Source of the DNA: SZUA-430 sp964638635
GTDB lineage: Bacteria; Pseudomonadota; Alphaproteobacteria; Micropepsales; Micropepsaceae
Assembly: GCA_964638635.1 (NCBI GenBank)
Contig: CAZXAQ010000002.1
Coordinates: forward strand, 55,486 to 119,485
Direction: 5' to 3'
DNA: 64,000 bases
Positions 25,667 through 34,605 of this stretch are shown in pieces. The notes beneath the pieces are model-generated. The model searched no databases. It had not been told where the DNA came from and saw nothing but the letters and a program-made list of their open reading frames with translations. The position numbers and the translations under genes are program-made. The first letter of the stretch is position 1; the number at the start of each line of letters is the position of its first letter.

Positions 25667-27177
25667 CGGAGCTTTCACCCGCCTTCGACGCTTTTCGCAC
25701 TGCGTATGACGCGGGCAAGCCACAGATCGTGGCCCGCTCGCTTGTCGCCGATTTGGATACGCCGGTTTCGGCGTGGATGAAGCTCGGCGCCAGCGATCCG
25801 TACTCGTTCTTGTTGGAGAGCGTTCAAGGCGGCGAAATCCGGGGCCGGTATTCGATCATCGGCCTCAGGCCCGACATCATTTGGCGCTGCCGCGGCGCGA
25901 AAGCGGAACTCAACCTGCGTGCGTTGGAAACGCCGGACGCGTTTGCGCCCGAGGACAAGGCGCCGTTGGCGTCGCTGCGGGATCTGATTGCGCGCACGCG
26001 GATGGAATTGCCCCCTGCCCTGCCGCCGATGGCGTCCGGGCTGTTCGGGTATCTAGGCCACGACATGGTGCGCCTGATGGAACGGCTGCCTGCGCAGAAG
26101 CCCGATCCGTTGGGGTTGCCTGACGCTATCCTGGTGCGGCCGACGATCGTCGCCATCTTTGACGCGATCCGCGCAGACGTGACGATCGCTACGCCCGTGT
26201 TTCCAAAAGCTGGGATGACGGCGCGCCAGTCCTACGACTTGGCGGAAGAGAGGCTGTCGGCGGTCGCGGTCGACTTTGCGCGCAACCGCATTCCGGAAGA
26301 CGCGTATGCTGGCGAGCCGCTGAAGCTCGAAGAGCCGCAGTCGAACACAACGCGAAGCGAGTATCTCGATATTGTGTTGCGGGCGAAGGAATACATCGCA
26401 GCCGGCGACATCTTTCAGGTCGTGCCAAGTCAGCGCTTCCGGCGGCCGTTTACATTGCCGCCGTTGCAGCTCTACCGGGCGCTTCGGCGGCTCAATCCTT
26501 CGCCCTACTTGTTCTTCTTGAACTACCCCGGCTTCTCGGTCGTCGGATCGAGCCCGGAGATCTTGGTGCGCGTGCGCGACGGCATCGTCACGATCCGGCC
26601 GATTGCGGGCACCATCCGGCGTGGCGCATCTGCGGCGGAAGACAAAGCCCTCGCCGACAAGCTGCTCGCCGATCCGAAAGAGCGCGCGGAGCACTTGATG
26701 CTGCTCGACCTCGGCCGCAACGATGTCGGCCGCGTCGCGGTGACCGGCACCGTGAACGTCACCGAACAATTCGTCATTGAGAAATACAGCCACGTGCAGC
26801 ACATCGTTTCCAACGTGGAAGGCCGGCTGCGGGCGGACAAAGACGCGGTCGATGCGCTGGTCGCGGGCTTTCCGGCTGGCACGACAAGCGGGGCGCCGAA
26901 AATTCGCGCACTCGAGATCATCGACGAACTCGAGAAAGAGAAACGGGGTATCTACGGCGGGACGGTCGGGTACTTCTCGGCGAACGGTACGATGGACACT
27001 TGCATCGCGCTGCGGACCGCGATCGTCAAAGACGGCACGATGTACGTGCAGGCGGGCGGCGGCGTGGTCGCCGACAGCGACCCGGACGCCGAGTTCATGG
27101 AGACGGTCTACAAGTCCGCCGCCCTCTTCCGCGCCGCCGAGGAGGCGCAGCGCACGACGGGCAAGATCAACCGGTAG
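25663..27177 (+). CDS. trpE: Anthranilate synthase component I
   Basis: 504 residues, the usual length for an unfused TrpE. It has the C-terminal chorismate-binding domain with family segments SPEILVRV, PIAGTIRRG, DLGRNDVGRVA, GAPKIRAL and GGTVGYFSANGTMDTCIALR. It converts chorismate to anthranilate with ammonia provided by TrpG. The feedback-inhibition motif region near the N-terminus (LLESVQGGEIRGRYS) is present. It overlaps ppiD by 4 bp. Unlike rhizobial TrpE(G) fusions it is separate from TrpG, which lies about 3 kb downstream beyond two unrelated genes. Confidence 0.97.
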   Translation: MTELSPAFDAFRTAYDAGKPQIVARSLVADLDTPVSAWMKLGASDPYSFLLESVQGGEIRGRYSIIGLRPDIIWRCRGAKAELNLRALETPDAFAPEDKAPLASLRDLIARTRMELPPALPPMASGLFGYLGHDMVRLMERLPAQKPDPLGLPDAILVRPTIVAIFDAIRADVTIATPVFPKAGMTARQSYDLAEERLSAVAVDFARNRIPEDAYAGEPLKLEEPQSNTTRSEYLDIVLRAKEYIAAGDIFQVVPSQRFRRPFTLPPLQLYRALRRLNPSPYLFFLNYPGFSVVGSSPEILVRVRDGIVTIRPIAGTIRRGASAAEDKALADKLLADPKERAEHLMLLDLGRNDVGRVAVTGTVNVTEQFVIEKYSHVQHIVSNVEGRLRADKDAVDALVAGFPAGTTSGAPKIRALEIIDELEKEKRGIYGGTVGYFSANGTMDTCIALRTAIVKDGTMYVQAGGGVVADSDPDAEFMETVYKSAALFRAAEEAQRTTGKINR

Positions 27178-27282
27178 GCTTGACCCTACGGCACGATTGT
27201 CGCACCGGCGTGTGATTTGACTTGGCGGCGTGCCGTTCGTCGCTCACACTCGGCCATCGTCATCACTCGAAGGACCATGACC

Positions 27283-28524
27283 ATGGGCGAAGCTTACATT
27301 ATCGACGCATGCCGGACGCCACGCGGCATCGGCAAGGTTGGCAAGGGCGCGCTTGCCGACGTTCATCCGCAGCAACTTGCTGCGACCGTCTTGAAGGCGA
27401 TCGCGAAACGCAACGACCTCAACACGGCGGAAGTCGACGACATCATTTGGGGCACGTCCACCCAGCGCGGAAAGCAGGCCATGGACATGGGCCGCATGGC
27501 GGCGCTGGACGCGGGCTACGACATGCGCGCGTCGGGCGTCACACTGGACCGGTTCTGCGGCTCGGGGATCACGTCGGTGAACTTCGCGGCCGGCATGATC
27601 GCTTCGGGGTATGAGGATCTGATCATCGCGGGCGGGACGGAGATGATGTCCTACACCTCGAGCCTGCGCGATGCCGCCGGTCCGCCGACGTTGATGGATG
27701 CGGGCAACATGCGCCTGCGCGCGCGGCACCCGCAATCGCATCAGGGCGTGTGCGCGGATGCGATTGCGACGCTTGAGAACATTTCGCGGGAGGCGCTGGA
27801 CGAACTCGCTTACGTAAGTCAGCAGCGCGCGGACGCAGCGATCAAGGGCGGGCATTTCAAGAAGAGCGTTGTGCCCGTCTACAAGGAAGACGGCACGCTG
27901 GCGCTCGACCACGAGGAATTCCCGCGGCCGCAAACGACGCGTGAGGGACTGGCCGCCTTGAAGCCATCATTCGAGGCGATGGCGGAGTTCAACCTGGACG
28001 GCCAGGGCACGACATTCGGCGGCCTGATCCGGCAGGTCTATCCGGACCTGAAGATGAAGCACTTCCATCACGCGGGAAATTCGTCGGGCGTCGTGGACGG
28101 CGCCGCGGCGGTGCTGCTTGCCTCGGCGGACTATGCGAAGAAGAAGGGGCTGAAGCCGCGCGCGCGCATTGTCGCGATGGCGAATGTCGGTGACAGCCCG
28201 ACCTTGATGCTCAATGCGCCCGTGCCGGCGGCGAAGAAGGTTCTGGCGAAAGCGGGCCTCAGCATCAACGATATCGACCTCTGGGAAATCAACGAGGCGT
28301 TCGCGGTGGTGGCGGAGAAGTTCATCCGCGACCTGAAGCTCGACCGCGCCAAGGTCAACGTGAACGGCGGCGCGATGGCGCTGGGCCACCCGATCGGTGC
28401 GACGGGGTCGATCCTGATCGGCACGATGGTCGACGAGCTGGAGCGGCGCAATCTGAAGCGCGGCCTCGTCACGATGTGCGCCGCAGGCGGCATGGCGCCT
28501 GCGATCATTGTCGAGCGGGTCTAA
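27283..28524 (+). CDS. Acetyl-CoA C-acetyltransferase (thiolase family)
   Basis: 413 residues. The thiolase nucleophile Cys is in LDRFCGSGITSV, with the His in GGAMALGHPIGATG and the second active-site Cys in VTMCAAGGMAP. It would condense two acetyl-CoA to acetoacetyl-CoA or cleave 3-oxoacyl-CoA. ATG 27283 follows GAAGGA at a proper distance; ATG 27277 is two codons earlier. With the neighbouring aldehyde dehydrogenase it forms a catabolic pair inserted between trpE and trpG. A strong terminator follows. Confidence 0.93.
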   Translation: MGEAYIIDACRTPRGIGKVGKGALADVHPQQLAATVLKAIAKRNDLNTAEVDDIIWGTSTQRGKQAMDMGRMAALDAGYDMRASGVTLDRFCGSGITSVNFAAGMIASGYEDLIIAGGTEMMSYTSSLRDAAGPPTLMDAGNMRLRARHPQSHQGVCADAIATLENISREALDELAYVSQQRADAAIKGGHFKKSVVPVYKEDGTLALDHEEFPRPQTTREGLAALKPSFEAMAEFNLDGQGTTFGGLIRQVYPDLKMKHFHHAGNSSGVVDGAAAVLLASADYAKKKGLKPRARIVAMANVGDSPTLMLNAPVPAAKKVLAKAGLSINDIDLWEINEAFAVVAEKFIRDLKLDRAKVNVNGGAMALGHPIGATGSILIGTMVDELERRNLKRGLVTMCAAGGMAPAIIVERV

Positions 28525-28540
28525 GTTTCTCAAAAAGATA

Positions 28541-28573
28541 GCGGCCCGAGCAGCGATGCCCGGGCCGCTTTTT
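28541..28573. terminator. Bidirectional intrinsic terminator between thiolase and aldehyde dehydrogenase genes
   Basis: A GC-rich 8-bp stem (GCGGCCCG at 28541-28548 pairing with CGGGCCGC at 28561-28568) encloses a 12-nt loop and is followed by a T-run (CTTTTTCG). On the other strand the stem is followed by a run complementary to AAAAAG (28531-28536), so it can terminate transcripts from both convergent genes. It is the only clear intrinsic terminator I found at a convergent junction in the window. Confidence 0.85.
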
Positions 28574-28591
28574 CGTTTGTGCGGCTCAGAC

Positions 28592-30022
28592 TTAAGCCGC
28601 CTGGTAACCCAGCACGGCTTTGACTTCCAGGAACTCCTTGAAACCGTGTTCGCCCCATTCGCGGCCGGTGCCTGACTGCTTGTAGCCGCCGAACGGTGCG
28701 CCGAAGTCGGCTTGGGCGCCGTTCAGGTGGACGTTGCCGGTGCGCAGGCGCGCGGCCACTTTGCGGGCGTGGTCGACAGACCCCGACTGCACATAGCCCG
28801 ACAGGCCGTAGGGTGTGTCGTTCGCCATGCTGATCGCTTGCTCTTCCGTATCGTAGGGCAGGATCGAGAGCACCGGCCCGAAGATTTCTTCGCGCGCGAT
28901 CGTCATGTCGTTCGTCACGTTCGCGAACACGGTCGGACGCACGAAGTAGCCGCGGTTCAGTCCTTCCGGCCGGCCGAGACCGCCGGCGACCAGCGTCGCG
29001 CCTTCGTCGATGCCCTTCTTGATCAAGCCTTGGATCTTGTTGAACTGGGCCTCGCTGACGACCGGGCCGAGGTTCATCCCGTCGGCAAACGAGTCGGCGA
29101 CCTTCACGGCTTCGGCCGTCGCCTTGGCGATGGCGATCGCTTCGTCCTGCTTCTTGCGCGGGACGAACATGCGCGTCGGCGCGTTGCACGACTGGCCGGA
29201 GTTCATGAAGCAGCTCTGCACGCCGCCCGAGACCGCCTTCTTCAGGTCCGCGTCTTCAAGAATGATGTTCGCGGATTTGCCGCCCAGTTCCTGCGTCACG
29301 CGTTTGACCGTATCGGCGGAGGCCTTCGCCACCGCCACGCCGGCCCGCGTGGAGCCCGTGAACGACATCATGTCGATGCCGGGATGCGAGGACATCGCCT
29401 CGCCGACCGTCGGGCCGTCGCCGTTCACGACGTTGAACACACCGGCGGGCACGCCCGCTTCGTGGAACACGTCGGCAATCAGCATTGCGTTCAACGGGGC
29501 CACCTCCGACGGCTTCAATACCATCGTGCAGCCGGCGGCGAGCGCGGGTGCCGCCTTGCACATGATCTGGTTCACCGGCCAATTCCACGGCGTGATCATG
29601 CCGACAACGCCCACCGGTTCATAAACGATGCCCGTCGTGCCCTGGACCTTCGTGAACTCGAAGTCTTTGAGGATTTTCATCGTCTGCATCAGATGGGCGA
29701 CGCCGGTCGCCGCTTGTGCCGCCTTCGACAACCAAATCGGCGCGCCCATTTCGAGCGAGATTGTCTCGGCAAACTCGCCGAAGCGGCGCTGATAGACCTC
29801 GAGAATTTTCTGCAACAGCGCGAGACGCTCTTCCTTCGTCGTTTGCGAGAAGGTTTCGAACGCCCGTCGCGCGGCCTTTACCGCCTTGTCGACGTCGGCC
29901 TTCGAGCCCAGGCTGATCTGGCCGATCGGCTCCTCGGTCGACGGGTTGATGACGTCGAGCGTCTTGGGCGTCACGGGATCGACCCACTTGCCGTCGATGT
30001 AGAACTGAAGCCGTTTTTGCAT
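28592..30022 (-). CDS. Aldehyde dehydrogenase family protein
   Basis: 476 residues. Family motifs: NAD-binding TPWNWP and the FTGSTRAG loop, the catalytic Glu in ELGGKSANIILEDAD and the nucleophilic Cys in NSGQSCNAPTRM. It oxidises an aldehyde to a carboxylic acid with NAD(P). Substrate not predictable from the sequence. It is encoded opposite to the thiolase, with the shared terminator between them. A 183-bp gap separates it from trpG on the other side. Confidence 0.92.
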   Translation of the reverse strand: MQKRLQFYIDGKWVDPVTPKTLDVINPSTEEPIGQISLGSKADVDKAVKAARRAFETFSQTTKEERLALLQKILEVYQRRFGEFAETISLEMGAPIWLSKAAQAATGVAHLMQTMKILKDFEFTKVQGTTGIVYEPVGVVGMITPWNWPVNQIMCKAAPALAAGCTMVLKPSEVAPLNAMLIADVFHEAGVPAGVFNVVNGDGPTVGEAMSSHPGIDMMSFTGSTRAGVAVAKASADTVKRVTQELGGKSANIILEDADLKKAVSGGVQSCFMNSGQSCNAPTRMFVPRKKQDEAIAIAKATAEAVKVADSFADGMNLGPVVSEAQFNKIQGLIKKGIDEGATLVAGGLGRPEGLNRGYFVRPTVFANVTNDMTIAREEIFGPVLSILPYDTEEQAISMANDTPYGLSGYVQSGSVDHARKVAARLRTGNVHLNGAQADFGAPFGGYKQSGTGREWGEHGFKEFLEVKAVLGYQAA

Positions 30023-30205
30023 GGGATGCTCCTTCGTGGATGGTTCAAGATTGTGGTGAATACCGATGGGCCACCATATAGGCCGTTGCGTGCGCCAAAG
30101 CGAGCGGGTGGGAGAGCAAATTTGCGGCCGAAAGCGGCCTTACTATCCCCCAGCGGTTGTGATTATCTGCCCGCTCTTTGAGTCACCAAATGGCAGCCCA
30201 GGCGC

Positions 30206-30781
30206 ATGATCCTGCTGATCGACAACTACGACAGCTTTACGTGGAACCTGGTCCATTACCTGGGCCAGCTTGGCGCCACGGTTGAGGTCGTGCGCAACGA
30301 TCAACTGACGGTCGATGAGGCCATCGCCAAGCGGCCGAAGGCGATCGTTCTGTCGCCCGGACCGTGCGACCCGGACAAGGCCGGTATCTGCCTCTCGCTG
30401 ATCGAGCGGGCGCGGGAGACCACCCCCATCTTGGGCGTCTGTCTTGGACACCAGGCCATTGGCCAGATCTACGGCGGACGGGTCGTTCGGGCGCCGGCGC
30501 CGATGCATGGGAAAGTGAGCGAGGTCCGGCACACGGGCGTTGGCGTGTTCAAGGCCCTCCCCTCCCCCTTCAAGGCGACGCGGTACCACTCGCTGACCGT
30601 GGACCGCGCGAGCTTGCCGAACTCTCTGACGATCACGGCCGAGACGGATGACGGCGTAATCATGGGCGTGCAGCATCGGGAACATCAGGTGCACGGGGTG
30701 CAATTCCATCCGGAGAGCATCGCGACCGAGCACGGGCATGCCTTGCTGCGCAACTTCCTCGAGCTTGCGCGGGCCGCATGA
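30206..30781 (+). CDS. trpG: Anthranilate synthase component II (glutamine amidotransferase)
   Basis: 191 residues, class I glutamine amidotransferase. The N-terminal ILLIDNYDSFTWNLVHY, the nucleophilic Cys in GVCLGHQAIGQ and the His-Glu pair in QFHPESI are visible. It supplies ammonia to TrpE and may double as PabA for aminodeoxychorismate synthase. Its stop overlaps the trpDC start (ATGA). It is separated from trpE by the thiolase/aldehyde dehydrogenase insert and so must have its own promoter in the 183-bp upstream gap. Confidence 0.97.
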   Translation: MILLIDNYDSFTWNLVHYLGQLGATVEVVRNDQLTVDEAIAKRPKAIVLSPGPCDPDKAGICLSLIERARETTPILGVCLGHQAIGQIYGGRVVRAPAPMHGKVSEVRHTGVGVFKALPSPFKATRYHSLTVDRASLPNSLTITAETDDGVIMGVQHREHQVHGVQFHPESIATEHGHALLRNFLELARAA

Positions 30782-32595
30782 GCGCCGATCACTTCAAAGC
30801 CCTGGTCGGCAAGGTTTCGGGCGGCAGTACGCTGACGAACGCCGAGGCCGCCGACGCATTCGACGCGATCATGGACGGCAAAGTCAGCGAAGTTCAGATT
30901 GCGGCGTTTCTGACTGCGCTTCATATGCGCGGCGAGACGGTTGAGGAGATCGCCGCTGCCGCCGATGCGCTGCGCGCGCGGGCGTTGACCGTCGATGCGC
31001 CCGCGGATGCGATCGACACCTGCGGCACGGGCGGCGATGGGCTTGGGACGCTGAACATTTCGACGGCCGCCACGATTGTGACGGCGGCGTGTGGCGTCAA
31101 GATCGCCAAACACGGGAATCGGGCGCAGTCGTCGAAGAGCGGTTCAGCCGACGTGCTGGCTGCGCTCGGCGTGAAGATCGACCTCACGCCGCAGCAGGTC
31201 TCGCACTGCATCAACGAGGCGGGGTTGGGCTTTCTGTTTGCGCCTGCGCATCACAACGCGATGAAGCACGTCGCGCCCGTGCGCCAGCAACTCGGCTTTC
31301 GCACAGTGTTCAACCTGCTGGGTCCGCTGTGCAATCCGGCCCGCGTGAAGCGGCAGTTGATCGGCGTGTTTGCCGACAAGTGGATCGAACCGCTTGCCCA
31401 TGTACTTAAGGCGCTCGGGACGGAGCGCGCGTGGGTCGTGCACGGCAGCGACGGGCTTGACGAGCTGACGGTCACCGGACCGACGCATGTGGTCGAGCTC
31501 GCGCATGGGCAGATCAAGCGATTCAGTGTCAGTCCCGGCGATGTCGGCCTCGCGACGCATCAGTTGGACGCGCTGCTTGGCGGCGACGCCGCAACGAACG
31601 CGGCGGCGATCGGGCGGCTGCTCGATGGAGAAACAGGGGCTTACCGCGACATCGTTTGTTTGAATGCGGGTGCCGCGCTGGTCGTTGCCGGCAAGGCTGC
31701 GACGCTTAAAGACGGTGTCGCGCTCGCGCAACGGGCGATCGACGACCGCAGCGCCCGCGCGGCGCTGGCCAAGCTCGTTGCCGTGTCGAACGCGGATAGC
31801 GCCGGCGTGCTCGACCGTATTGCCGCGTATAAGCGGCGCGAGATTGCATCTGCACAGGCCGCCGTGCCGCTGCCGGACATGGAGGCGCGCGCCAAACGGG
31901 CGCCGGCGGTGCGTTCGTTTTCGGAGGCTTTGCGGGCAGCCAGCAACACGGGCGGATTTGCGCTCATCGCCGAGATCAAGAAGGCGAGCCCGTCGAAGGG
32001 CATTATCCGCCAGCAGTTCGACCCGCCGGCGCTTGCGCATGCCTATGAGACCGGCGGTGCAACCTGCCTTTCCGTGCTGACCGATGGGCCCTCGTTTCAG
32101 GGGGCAAACGAGTTCCTGACAGCGGCACGCGCGGCGACGCGCTTGCCCGCTTTGCGCAAGGATTTCTTGTTCGATCCCTATCAAGTCGTGGAAGCGCGGG
32201 CGTTGGGTGCGGACTGCATCTTGATCATCATGGCGGCGGTGACGGATCAGGAGGCGCAGGTTCTGAACGCCACCGCGCTGCAATGGGGTATGGACGTGTT
32301 GGTGGAGGTGCACGACCGTGCGGAGCTCGAGCGGGCGCTGAAGCTTCAGCCGAAATTGGTTGGGATCAACAACCGCAACCTCAAGACGTTCGAGACGTCG
32401 CTCAGCGTGACGGAAGAGCTTGCGCCGCTGGTGCCGAAGTCCGCTATCGCGGTGTCGGAGAGCGGGATCAACACGCACGACGATTTGATGCGCCTGGCGC
32501 GCTCGGGCGTGCGAGCATTTCTGGTGGGCGAGAGTTTGATGCGGCAGAACGACGTGGCAGCGGCTACGCGCACGTTACTCAAAGGCGCGACATGA
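30778..32595 (+). CDS. trpDC: Fused anthranilate phosphoribosyltransferase / indole-3-glycerol phosphate synthase (TrpD-TrpC)
   Basis: 605 residues in one uninterrupted frame. Residues 1 to about 341 are TrpD: PRPP site CGTGGDG (82-88), KHGNR, FLFAPAHH and RTVFNLLGPLCNP. From about residue 342 (VLDRIAAYKRREI) to the end it is a complete TrpC: AEIKKASPSKG, LRKDFLFDPYQ, GINNRNL and SESGI, all the catalytic TIM-barrel elements. The join (about base 31801) lacks any stop, where most relatives have separate genes with overlapping stop and start. It performs two consecutive-pathway steps (anthranilate to PRA, and CdRP to InGP) with TrpF elsewhere. The stop overlaps the moaC start (ATGA). Confidence 0.93.
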   Translation: MSADHFKALVGKVSGGSTLTNAEAADAFDAIMDGKVSEVQIAAFLTALHMRGETVEEIAAAADALRARALTVDAPADAIDTCGTGGDGLGTLNISTAATIVTAACGVKIAKHGNRAQSSKSGSADVLAALGVKIDLTPQQVSHCINEAGLGFLFAPAHHNAMKHVAPVRQQLGFRTVFNLLGPLCNPARVKRQLIGVFADKWIEPLAHVLKALGTERAWVVHGSDGLDELTVTGPTHVVELAHGQIKRFSVSPGDVGLATHQLDALLGGDAATNAAAIGRLLDGETGAYRDIVCLNAGAALVVAGKAATLKDGVALAQRAIDDRSARAALAKLVAVSNADSAGVLDRIAAYKRREIASAQAAVPLPDMEARAKRAPAVRSFSEALRAASNTGGFALIAEIKKASPSKGIIRQQFDPPALAHAYETGGATCLSVLTDGPSFQGANEFLTAARAATRLPALRKDFLFDPYQVVEARALGADCILIIMAAVTDQEAQVLNATALQWGMDVLVEVHDRAELERALKLQPKLVGINNRNLKTFETSLSVTEELAPLVPKSAIAVSESGINTHDDLMRLARSGVRAFLVGESLMRQNDVAAATRTLLKGAT

Positions 32596-33389
32596 GCAAG
32601 CTCACGCACCTCGACGAGCACGGCAAGGCCAAGATGGTCGATGTGTCGGCCAAGGACACCACGACGCGCACGGCGATGGCTGAGGCGATTGTGCGCATGA
32701 AGCCGGAGACGCTGGCGCTGGTGCTTGAAGGAACGGCGCCGAAGGGCGATGTGCTGGCCGCCGCGCGGATCGCCGGGATCATGGCGGCGAAGAAGACGTC
32801 CGAGATCATTCCGCTGTGCCATCCGCTGCCGATCTCCGGCGTCACGATCGCTTGCGAGCCGGACGAGGAAGGCTCGCTGATCCGCGTGCTCGCGAGCGTA
32901 AAGGTTTCGGGGCAGACGGGCGTTGAGATGGAGGCGATGACAGCCGCGACGGTCGCGGCGCTGACCATCTATGACATGCTGAAGGCGGCTGAGCGCGGCA
33001 TCGTGATCGAGGCGGTGCGGCTTTTGTCGAAGGAAGGCGGGAAGTCGGGCGCTTATCGCGCAGAGCCGGAGAAGAGCCCGGCGCGCGGGCGTTTGGTGCG
33101 CAGGCCGACGACGGCGGCGGCGGCGCGGCTGGTTCGCCATCGCTCGACGCCGGCCGAGGTGGAGGCGCAGCCGCGCAAGACATCGGATCACGCGGCACGG
33201 CGCGACGCGTTGCGCCGCTTCATGAGCACGCGGGGGCTCACCGCCCATGCGTGGGCGAAGGATGCGGGAGTCGCGGTCGGGGTGATCTACAGTTTCCTGC
33301 ATGGGCGGACGCACGCGCTGACAAAAGGTGAGGAACAAAAGCTTGCCGACGCCGCTGGGGTTGCGCCTGAAGACCTCTATCGCGGGTAG
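32592..33389 (+). CDS. moaC: MoaC cyclic pyranopterin monophosphate synthase fused to a C-terminal HTH domain
   Basis: 265 residues against about 160 for MoaC alone. Residues 1-160 are a full MoaC, including the active-site equivalents Lys51 (PKGDV), His77 (PLCHP), Asp128 and Lys131 (IYDMLK). They would form cyclic pyranopterin monophosphate from the MoaA product in molybdenum-cofactor synthesis. Residues 161-202 are an Ala/Arg/Pro-rich linker and residues 203-265 look like an XRE/phage-repressor helix-turn-helix (LTAHAWAKDAGVAVGVIYSFLHGRT, then ADAAGVAPEDLY). The start overlaps the trpDC stop; moeA follows after 2 bp. The HTH is of a different type from that of the neighbouring LexA. Its function is not known. 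Confidence 0.85.
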   Translation: MSKLTHLDEHGKAKMVDVSAKDTTTRTAMAEAIVRMKPETLALVLEGTAPKGDVLAAARIAGIMAAKKTSEIIPLCHPLPISGVTIACEPDEEGSLIRVLASVKVSGQTGVEMEAMTAATVAALTIYDMLKAAERGIVIEAVRLLSKEGGKSGAYRAEPEKSPARGRLVRRPTTAAAARLVRHRSTPAEVEAQPRKTSDHAARRDALRRFMSTRGLTAHAWAKDAGVAVGVIYSFLHGRTHALTKGEEQKLADAAGVAPEDLYRG

Positions 33390-33391
33390 GC

Positions 33392-34588
33392 ATGCTTTCG
33401 GTCGCTGAGGCTCAAACGAAGGTTTTGGAAGGTCTGAAGCGGCTGGGGGCCGAGCAGGTGTCGTTGGGCGCCGCCTCCGGCCGCACTCTTGCCAGCGACG
33501 TCGCCGCGACCCGCACGCAGCCGCCATCCGATGTCAGCGCGATGGACGGTTATGCCGTGCGTGCGCAGGATGTCGCCACGCTTCCCGCGAAGTTGAAGCT
33601 CATCGGATCGGTGGCGGCGGGTGCTTCGTTCGGCGGGAGCGTCGGCAAAGGCGAGGCGGTGCGCATCTTCACGGGGGCGCCGGTGCCGAAGGGCGCCACC
33701 ACCATCGTCATTCAGGAGAACACGAAGGCCAAGGACGACGAGGTGCAGGTTGTCGATGGGGCTTCCCCGGCCGGGCGGCATATTCGCCGCGCAGGCATCG
33801 ACTTCAAGAAAGGCGACAAGCTTCTGAAGGCGGGGCAGCGGTTGACCCCACGCGACATCGCGCTTGCGGCTGCCATGAACCATGCCGCCCTGCCCTGCGT
33901 GCGCGAACCCAGGATCGCGATCCTTGCCACCGGTGACGAGCTTGTTGCGCCGGGCGGTGAGGCTGGACCGGCGCAGATCATCGCGTCGACGTCAGCGGGG
34001 ATCGTCGCCAGCGTGCTTGAATGGGGCGGCACCGTGCGCGACCTCGGCATCGCGCGGGACAAGATCGATGACATTCGCTTCAAAGCGGCCGCGTCCGACG
34101 GCGCGGATATATTCGTGACCTTGGGTGGCGCTTCCGTCGGCGAACACGACCTCGTGCAGAAGGCGTTGGTGCCGGACCTAAAGGTGGGCTTCTGGAAGAT
34201 CGCCATGCGGCCGGGTAAGCCGCTGATCTATGGGAAGTATCGCTCGGCGCCGTTTCTGGGGCTCCCGGGAAATCCCGTTTCGGCGATGGTGTGCGCGCTG
34301 CTCTATCTGAAGCCGATGATCTTTCGTCTGCTGGGGCGAATGGAGCCGCCGCTGGCGACGGTCACCGCGCGTTTGGCGAACGCGCTGCCCGCCAACGATC
34401 AGCGCCAAGATTACATGCGTTGCGGGCTTCATGCCGAGGCTGACGGCAGCCTGGTTGCGGAGCCCTTCCCGGTGCAGGATTCAAGCATGTTGCGTCTCTA
34501 CGCACACGCCAGCGGCCTGATCGTACGGCCCCCCGGGGACCCGGCATTGGCCGCTGGGGACGCCGTTTCCGTGTTGCGGCTCGGGTAA
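33392..34588 (+). CDS. moeA: Molybdopterin molybdenumtransferase MoeA
   Basis: 398 residues. The MoeA domains are seen: PPSDVSAMDGYAV near the N-terminus, the MoCF/MogA-like domain with LATGDELV and VTLGGASVGEHDLV, RPGKPLIYG and LPGNPVSAMV, and the C-terminal beta domain. It inserts molybdenum into the MPT-AMP intermediate. It starts 2 bp after moaC. A 93-bp gap with a LexA-controlled promoter separates it from lexA. Confidence 0.95.
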   Translation: MLSVAEAQTKVLEGLKRLGAEQVSLGAASGRTLASDVAATRTQPPSDVSAMDGYAVRAQDVATLPAKLKLIGSVAAGASFGGSVGKGEAVRIFTGAPVPKGATTIVIQENTKAKDDEVQVVDGASPAGRHIRRAGIDFKKGDKLLKAGQRLTPRDIALAAAMNHAALPCVREPRIAILATGDELVAPGGEAGPAQIIASTSAGIVASVLEWGGTVRDLGIARDKIDDIRFKAAASDGADIFVTLGGASVGEHDLVQKALVPDLKVGFWKIAMRPGKPLIYGKYRSAPFLGLPGNPVSAMVCALLYLKPMIFRLLGRMEPPLATVTARLANALPANDQRQDYMRCGLHAEADGSLVAEPFPVQDSSMLRLYAHASGLIVRPPGDPALAAGDAVSVLRLG

Positions 34589-34605
34589 CCGGCACAAATT
34601 CCCTG

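Noticed and set aside
28712..30181. A 489-residue plus-strand open frame opposite the aldehyde dehydrogenase
   Set aside because: The minus strand carries all aldehyde dehydrogenase motifs; the plus frame is Arg/His/Ala-rich, as is typical of GC-rich antisense frames.
30023..30205. A trp attenuator (leader peptide with Trp codons) ahead of trpG
   Set aside because: No short ORF with tandem Trp codons and no terminator/antiterminator pair were found; only a small GGCCG/CGGCC hairpin at about 30125-30138.
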